Shown here in pieces: positions 60,155 to 64,000 of a stretch of 64,000 nucleotides of DNA; position 1 is the first letter of the stretch; every line of letters starts with the position of its first letter. The notes under the pieces are model-generated. The model was not told where the DNA came from. It did not search any database and saw only the letters and a list, made by a program, of their open reading frames with translations. The translations under genes were made by a program, and so were the position numbers. The stretch comes from Streptomyces sp. NBC_01498 (GTDB lineage: Bacteria; Actinomycetota; Actinomycetes; Streptomycetales; Streptomycetaceae). The stretch lies in the NCBI RefSeq assembly GCF_036327775.1, contig NZ_CP109598.1:1984001-2048000 (forward strand), given 5' to 3'.

Positions 60155-60736
60155 TCACCGCTTCGCGGGGGACCGGGGCCGCCGCTCCGCCGGGGCGGGC
60201 CCGCGCGGGTCCCGCTTCGGGAAGAGCGTGTACGCGAGCGCGATCACCACGTTGACGCCGATGACGAACAGCATCTTCTGCTGCCACATCCGCAGCGAGC
60301 CGATGTCGCCGTCGGAGCCCACGTACCGGACCGCCGCCTGGAGAAGCGCGAGCGCCACGGCCGACGCCGCCACCCACCTGCCCGCCGTCCGCCACTCGTG
60401 GACCGCGCGCGCCCTGCCGTACTTCGGTGGCCGCAGCGGCGGCGGGCCGCCCGCGAAGCGGTGGGCGAAGCGCGCGTCGGCCCACTTGATCAGCTGGGGG
60501 CCGAGAGCCACCGAGAAGCCGATGTAGACGGCGGCGAGGCCGTGCTTCCAGTCCGGTTCGGCGCCGTTCCTGAGGTCGATCGCGGTCACGACCAGGAGCA
60601 GCACCTCCAGCAGCGGCTCGCACAGCAGCACCGCGACCGAGGCGCGCGGCATACGGGCGAGGTAGCGCAGGGCCAGTCCGATGCCGAGCAGCACCCAGAA
60701 TCCGGCCTCGCAGATGATGATCAGCGTGACGATCAC
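60155..60736 (-). CDS. Conserved membrane protein of unknown function
   Basis: 193 aa, GTG at 60736 behind GGAGGGAG. Four to five helices: VTLIIICEAGFWVLLGIGLALRY, SVAVLLCEPLLEVLLLVVTAI, AAVYIGFSVALGPQLIKW, WVAASAVALALLQAAVRYV and MLFVIGVNVVIALAYTLFPK, with a Pro/Arg-rich C-terminus. I recognise it as a conserved actinomycete membrane protein, not a named family. Convergent with the adenosyltransferase gene (20 bp apart) and divergent from the kinase gene. Confidence 0.85.
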   Translation of the reverse strand: MIVTLIIICEAGFWVLLGIGLALRYLARMPRASVAVLLCEPLLEVLLLVVTAIDLRNGAEPDWKHGLAAVYIGFSVALGPQLIKWADARFAHRFAGGPPPLRPPKYGRARAVHEWRTAGRWVAASAVALALLQAAVRYVGSDGDIGSLRMWQQKMLFVIGVNVVIALAYTLFPKRDPRGPAPAERRPRSPAKR

Positions 60737-60887
60737 GGCAGTCTCCCTCCGGCTCCCCTCCAGCCTCCCGCCGGTCCGGGCCCGTGGCGTCGTCGGCGGT
60801 GACGACACGTGACTGCATCTTTCGATGCAGCGGGCGCTCGGCCGCCGTGTGGAGGTGCCCGCGCGCGGTGACGTGTTTGATGGTGGG

Positions 60888-62156
60888 GTGAGCGTCGTTG
60901 CGCGCCCGCACCGCGAGGACGTCCTGATCGCGGTCGCCGGCCTGGTGGGCGGCCTGCTGCTGTGGGCGGTCGGGCTCCACACCCAGGGCGCGCGCCCGCT
61001 GCCCGACGGCTGGGTCCCGCTGCCCGTCGTCGCCCTCGCGGGGGCCGAGCTGGTGCGCCGGAGCATGCCCCGTACGGCCCTGCTGGTCGCCGTCCTGGCG
61101 CTGGTCCTCGACCAGTTCACCCGGGGCAGTGTGGCGACCATCGCCATGTTCACCGACATCGTGTACGCGGCGGTGCTGTACGGGAGCCCGTCCGCCGCCC
61201 GGCGCATCCCCTGGGGGACGGCGCTGCTGACGGTCCTGGTGACCGTGGTGGGGGTGAGCTGGCTGCGCTCGCCCGAGGGGCTGCTGCTGGGCGTGGTGAC
61301 CGGGGCCGTCACCATCGCGCCGGCCACCACCGGAGTCCTGGTGCGCAACCACCGCGACGCCGCCGAGGCCGCCCGGCTGCGGGCCGAACAGACCGCGCTG
61401 CTGGCCGAGTTGGACCGTACGCAGGCGGTGGCCGCCGAGCGCGCGCGGATGGCCCGCGAGCTGCACGACCTGGTCGCCAACCATCTGTCGGCCATCGCGA
61501 TCCACTCCACCGCCGCGCTGTCCCTGGACGACGCGCGCACCACGAGGGACGCCCTGAAGGTGATCCGCGAGAACAGCGTCGCCGGGCTGGACGAGATGCG
61601 GCGGCTGATCGGGCTGCTGCGGGAGGCGGGCGGTGAGCGGGAGCCCGCCCCGGCGCCGACGCTGGGGGCGCTCGACGCGCTGCTGGAGCAGGCGCGGACC
61701 AACGGCGCGGGCAGCGGGCTCTCGTTCGCGCTGGAGGACCGGCGGGGTGCGGAGCCGGCGGGCGGCGGGGCGGCGGCGCTGCCCGCGCCGGTCGAGATGG
61801 CGGCGTACCGGATCGTCCAGGAGTCCCTGACCAACGCGCTGAAGCACGCGCCGGGCGGCGCGGTGACGGTGCGGCTGGGCGTGGACCGGGACCGGAGGCG
61901 GCGCGCGCTGTGGGTGGAGGTGGTCAGCCCGTACGGGGACCGGCCCGGCCCCCGCGCGCCGGGCTCGGGCGCCGGGCTGGTCGGGATGCGGGAGCGGGTC
62001 GCGCTGCTGGACGGCGTGTTCGAGGCGGGGCCGGAGCCGGCGGACGACACCGGCCGCGACGGCACCGCAGGCGGGAGCGGCACCGGTGCCGGGAGCGGGA
62101 AGATCTGGCGGGTACGGGCGGAGCTGCCCGTCGGCGAGGGGAACGGCACGTCATGA
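60888..62156 (+). CDS. NarL-type sensor histidine kinase
   Basis: 422 aa. The first half is five or six helices (DVLIAVAGLVGGLLLWAVGL; LLVAVLALVLDQF; TALLTVLVTVVGVSWL; LLLGVVTGAVTIAPATTGVL). Kinase part: H-box ERARMARELHDLVANHLSAI with conserved His, then the HATPase region EMAAYRIVQESLTNALKHAPGG and GAGLVGMRERVALL. The GTG at 60888 is preferred to an earlier ATG at 60825 since the N-terminus then begins with the first helix; no clear ribosome-binding site. It overlaps the regulator gene by ATGA. Confidence 0.92.
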   Translation: MSVVARPHREDVLIAVAGLVGGLLLWAVGLHTQGARPLPDGWVPLPVVALAGAELVRRSMPRTALLVAVLALVLDQFTRGSVATIAMFTDIVYAAVLYGSPSAARRIPWGTALLTVLVTVVGVSWLRSPEGLLLGVVTGAVTIAPATTGVLVRNHRDAAEAARLRAEQTALLAELDRTQAVAAERARMARELHDLVANHLSAIAIHSTAALSLDDARTTRDALKVIRENSVAGLDEMRRLIGLLREAGGEREPAPAPTLGALDALLEQARTNGAGSGLSFALEDRRGAEPAGGGAAALPAPVEMAAYRIVQESLTNALKHAPGGAVTVRLGVDRDRRRRALWVEVVSPYGDRPGPRAPGSGAGLVGMRERVALLDGVFEAGPEPADDTGRDGTAGGSGTGAGSGKIWRVRAELPVGEGNGTS

Positions 62157-62803
62157 CGATCCGGGTGCTGGTGGCCGAGGACCAGTCGGCGGTGCGCGCG
62201 GGGCTGGTGCTGATCCTGCGCAGCGCGCCGGAGATCGAGGTCGTGGGCGAGGCGGGGGACGGCGAGGAGGCCGTACGGCTGGCCCGTGAGCTGCGCCCCG
62301 ACCTGGTGCTGATGGACATTCAGATGCCGCGCCTGGACGGGGTGTCGGCGACCCGGCGGGTGGTGGAGGAGAAGCTGGCCGACGTCCTCGTCCTGACGAC
62401 GTTCGATCTGGACGAGTACGTCTTCGGGGCGCTGCGGGCGGGCGCGTCCGGTTTCCTGCTGAAGAACACCGAGGCGCGGGAGCTGATCGAGGCGGTACGG
62501 ACGGTGGCGCGCGGCGAGGGCCTGATCGCGTCGGCCGTGACGCGCCGGCTGATCGCGGAGTTCGCGTCTCCGTCCGGCGCACGGTCGCCGGACGCGCCGG
62601 ATCCGGCGGTGCTGGACGTACTCACCCGGCGGGAGCGCGAGGTGCTGTCGGGTCTGCGTGACGGGCTGTCGAACGCGGAGATCGCGGCGCGTCTCGACAT
62701 GGCCGGGGCGACGGTCAAGACGCACGTCAGCAGGCTGCTGGGCAAGCTCGACCTGCGCAGCCGGGCCCAGGCGGCCGTGCTGGCACGGGAGTTGGGAGTC
62801 TGA
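62153..62803 (+). CDS. LuxR/NarL-family response regulator
   Basis: 216 aa, coupled to the kinase (ATGA). Receiver: RVLVAEDQSAVRAGLVLIL, phosphoacceptor in PDLVLMDIQMPRLDGVSATR, Thr-Lys (LTTFDLDE; GFLLKNTEARELIEAV). LuxR HTH: LTRREREVLSGLRDGLSNAE, IAARLDMAGATVKTHVSRLL. No target site could be identified with confidence. Followed within 72 bp by the chitinase control region, whose dual repeats look DasR-type rather than NarL-type, so the chitinase is not obviously a target. Confidence 0.95.
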   Translation: MTIRVLVAEDQSAVRAGLVLILRSAPEIEVVGEAGDGEEAVRLARELRPDLVLMDIQMPRLDGVSATRRVVEEKLADVLVLTTFDLDEYVFGALRAGASGFLLKNTEARELIEAVRTVARGEGLIASAVTRRLIAEFASPSGARSPDAPDPAVLDVLTRREREVLSGLRDGLSNAEIAARLDMAGATVKTHVSRLLGKLDLRSRAQAAVLARELGV

Positions 62804-62874
62804 CCGCCCGGCAGGTGGGTGGGTGCAGGGGGCATCGAAGGCGCGGGGGGCCGCGAAGAAGCCCCTCATGCCTT

Positions 62875-62916
62875 TGGTCTGGACCTATTGACGATTGGTC
62901 CAGACCTCCCTACTCT
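62875..62916 (+). promoter_or_regulatory. Chitinase promoter with two DasR-type repeats
   Basis: TGGTCTGGACCT (62875-62886) and TGGTCCAGACCT (62896-62907), 21 bp apart, are near copies of the dre element TGGTCTAGACCA. TTGACG (62888-62893), 17-bp spacer and TACTCT (62911-62916) make a good promoter, with one repeat before the -35 and the other within the spacer. GntR-family DasR represses chitin genes until glucosamine 6-phosphate is present. Confidence 0.9.
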
Positions 62917-63016
62917 CACGCCACTGACTAATGCGCGACCTGTCGCACGAGTCGGGTGTCACGGACCATCCCCGGACCATCCCCGCACTCATATGAACCC
63001 ACTCGAGGAGTACCCC

Positions 63017-64000
63017 TTGAGCACCAAGACGTACCCCCGCGGAACCAGATTCAGATCCAGATCCGTCGCGGCCCTCACCGCGCTGCTCCTCCCCCTGGCC
63101 GCCATGGTCGGCCTGGCCTCCCCCGCCGAGGCCGCCGCGTCGGCGACCGCCACGTACACCAAGAAGTCCGACTGGGGCACCGGCTTCGAAGGCTCGTGGA
63201 CGGTGAAGAACACCGGCACCACCACCCTCAGCTCCTGGACCGTCGAGTGGGACTTCCCCGCCGGCACCGGCGTCGGCACCGCCTGGGACGCCACCGTCAC
63301 CAAGAGCGGCACCAACCACTGGACCGCCAAGAACCTCGGCTGGAACGGCACCCTCAACCCGGGCGCCTCCGTCACCTTCGGCTTCAACGGCACCGGCTCG
63401 GGCGCCGGTTCCCCCTCCAACTGCAAGCTCAACGGCGCGTCCTGCGACGGCGGCAGCGTCCCCGGCGACACGGCGCCGACCGCCCCGGGCACGCCCACCG
63501 CGAGCGAGATCACCAACACGTCGGCCAAGCTCAGCTGGAGCGCCGCCACCGACGACAAGGGCATCAAGAACTACGACGTCCTGCGGGACGGCGCGAAGAT
63601 CGCCACGGTCACCGGTACGACATACACGAACACCGGCCTGACCGCGGGCACCAGCTACTCCTACAGCGTCCAGGCGCGTGACACCGCCGACCAGACCGGA
63701 CCCGTCAGCGGCTCGGTCGCCGTGAAGACCACCGGCGGCGGCGGTACGGACCCGGGCACCCCGTCCGGCGACCAGGTCAAGCTCGGCTACTTCACCGAGT
63801 GGGGCGTCTACGACCGCAACTACCACGTCAAGAACGTGGTGACGTCGGGCAGCGCCTCGAAGATCACCCACATCAACTACTCGTTCGGCAACGTCCAGGG
63901 CGGCAAGTGCACCATCGGTGACAGCTACGCCGCGTACGACAAGGCGTACACCGCCGACCAGTCCGTCGACGGCGTCGCCGACACCTGGGACCAGCCGCTG
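63017..64000 (+). CDS. Modular chitinase (CBM2-FnIII-GH18), N-terminal part
   Basis: 328 codons before the window edge. The TTG at 63017 is the start: GAGGAG lies 6 nt upstream and no other in-frame start gives a signal peptide. Signal at 1-40 (SRSVAALTALLLPLAAMVGL to SPAEAAASATA). Domains: CBM2 from 42 to 142 (TYTKKSDWGTGFEGSWTVKN; FGFNGTGSGAGSPSNCKLNG), Thr/Pro linker, FnIII 155-240 (TAPTAPGTPTASEITNTSAK), Gly-rich hinge, then GH18 start VKLGYFTEWGVYDRNYHVKN and ITHINYSFGNVQGGKC. The catalytic DxxDxDxE lies beyond the edge. Matches the ChiC-like architecture. Confidence 0.93.
   Translation, partial: MSTKTYPRGTRFRSRSVAALTALLLPLAAMVGLASPAEAAASATATYTKKSDWGTGFEGSWTVKNTGTTTLSSWTVEWDFPAGTGVGTAWDATVTKSGTNHWTAKNLGWNGTLNPGASVTFGFNGTGSGAGSPSNCKLNGASCDGGSVPGDTAPTAPGTPTASEITNTSAKLSWSAATDDKGIKNYDVLRDGAKIATVTGTTYTNTGLTAGTSYSYSVQARDTADQTGPVSGSVAVKTTGGGGTDPGTPSGDQVKLGYFTEWGVYDRNYHVKNVVTSGSASKITHINYSFGNVQGGKCTIGDSYAAYDKAYTADQSVDGVADTWDQPL

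Noticed and set aside
62153..62920. NarL-type regulator controlling the chitinase
   Set aside because: The chitinase promoter carries DasR-type repeats and a full gap; no NarL-type heptamers were seen.
1..64000. Biosynthetic gene cluster or prophage
   Set aside because: No PKS, NRPS, terpene or RiPP signature, and no integrase, portal or terminase genes were seen.

Overview
This window reads as the chromosome of a Streptomyces-type actinomycete. Base composition is very GC-rich (AT confined to a few promoters), GTG starts are frequent and one gene starts with TTG. Several genes have a TANNNT -10 box 6-8 nt before the start codon, which predicts leaderless mRNAs. The genus-level marker pair Scy/FilP (polar-growth coiled coils) is present. 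From memory, gene order follows the S. coelicolor SCO5430-to-SCO5376 stretch, read in descending order; no search was run.

Layout. 1-3.6 kb: end of a sugar ABC importer (binding protein, two permeases) and a ClpN-only protein. 3.7-10.6 kb: a small P-loop protein, then phosphofructokinase, phosphate acetyltransferase, acetate kinase and pyruvate kinase, a compact glycolysis/acetate block. 10.6-13.9 kb: a three-gene envelope operon (DUF6230, DUF6114, Pro/Ser-rich protein) behind two palindromic sites. 14-19 kb: thioredoxin-TPR protein, TetR regulator, isobutyryl-CoA mutase large subunit with a 22-bp operator-like palindrome, DUF3817 and MarR proteins. 19.3-25 kb: a GH6 glycanase lipoprotein, the radical copper oxidase GlxA and the cellulose-synthase-like CslA, with tandem repeats at both ends. 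25-28.5 kb: thiamine-binding/DUF3817 pair, three AIM24 paralogues, MarR regulator. 28.5-31.9 kb: a two-component system divergent from an Asp-rich PepSY protein. 32-35 kb: MeaB, thiolase, methylmalonyl-CoA epimerase. 35-40 kb: scy and filP. 40-44 kb: two ABC-2 type ATPase/permease pairs. 44.5-51 kb: small zinc-binding protein, luciferase-like oxidoreductase, SCO5389-like protein, NucS, membrane proteins, TetR/methyltransferase pair, cupin. 51-58 kb: large P-loop ATPase with a PST-rich tail, LAxTG surface protein, MerR regulator, small secreted protein, STAS protein. 58-64 kb: 3-hydroxybutyryl-CoA dehydrogenase, cobalamin adenosyltransferase, membrane protein, NarL-type two-component system, and the start of a modular chitinase behind DasR-type repeats.

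Two functional themes stand out. One is adenosylcobalamin-dependent acyl-CoA chemistry: mutase, MeaB chaperone, epimerase, thiolase, hydroxyacyl-CoA dehydrogenase and corrinoid adenosyltransferase are scattered over 45 kb. The other is the growing hyphal tip and cell surface: CslA/GlxA/GH6, Scy/FilP, the LAxTG protein and the DUF6230/DUF6114 operon. No tRNA, rRNA, CRISPR array, insertion sequence or prophage was seen. The strongest leads are the DUF6230 operon with its paired palindromes, the acidic PepSY/histidine-kinase pair, the csl locus with its repeat arrays, and the duplicated 3' end of pta.
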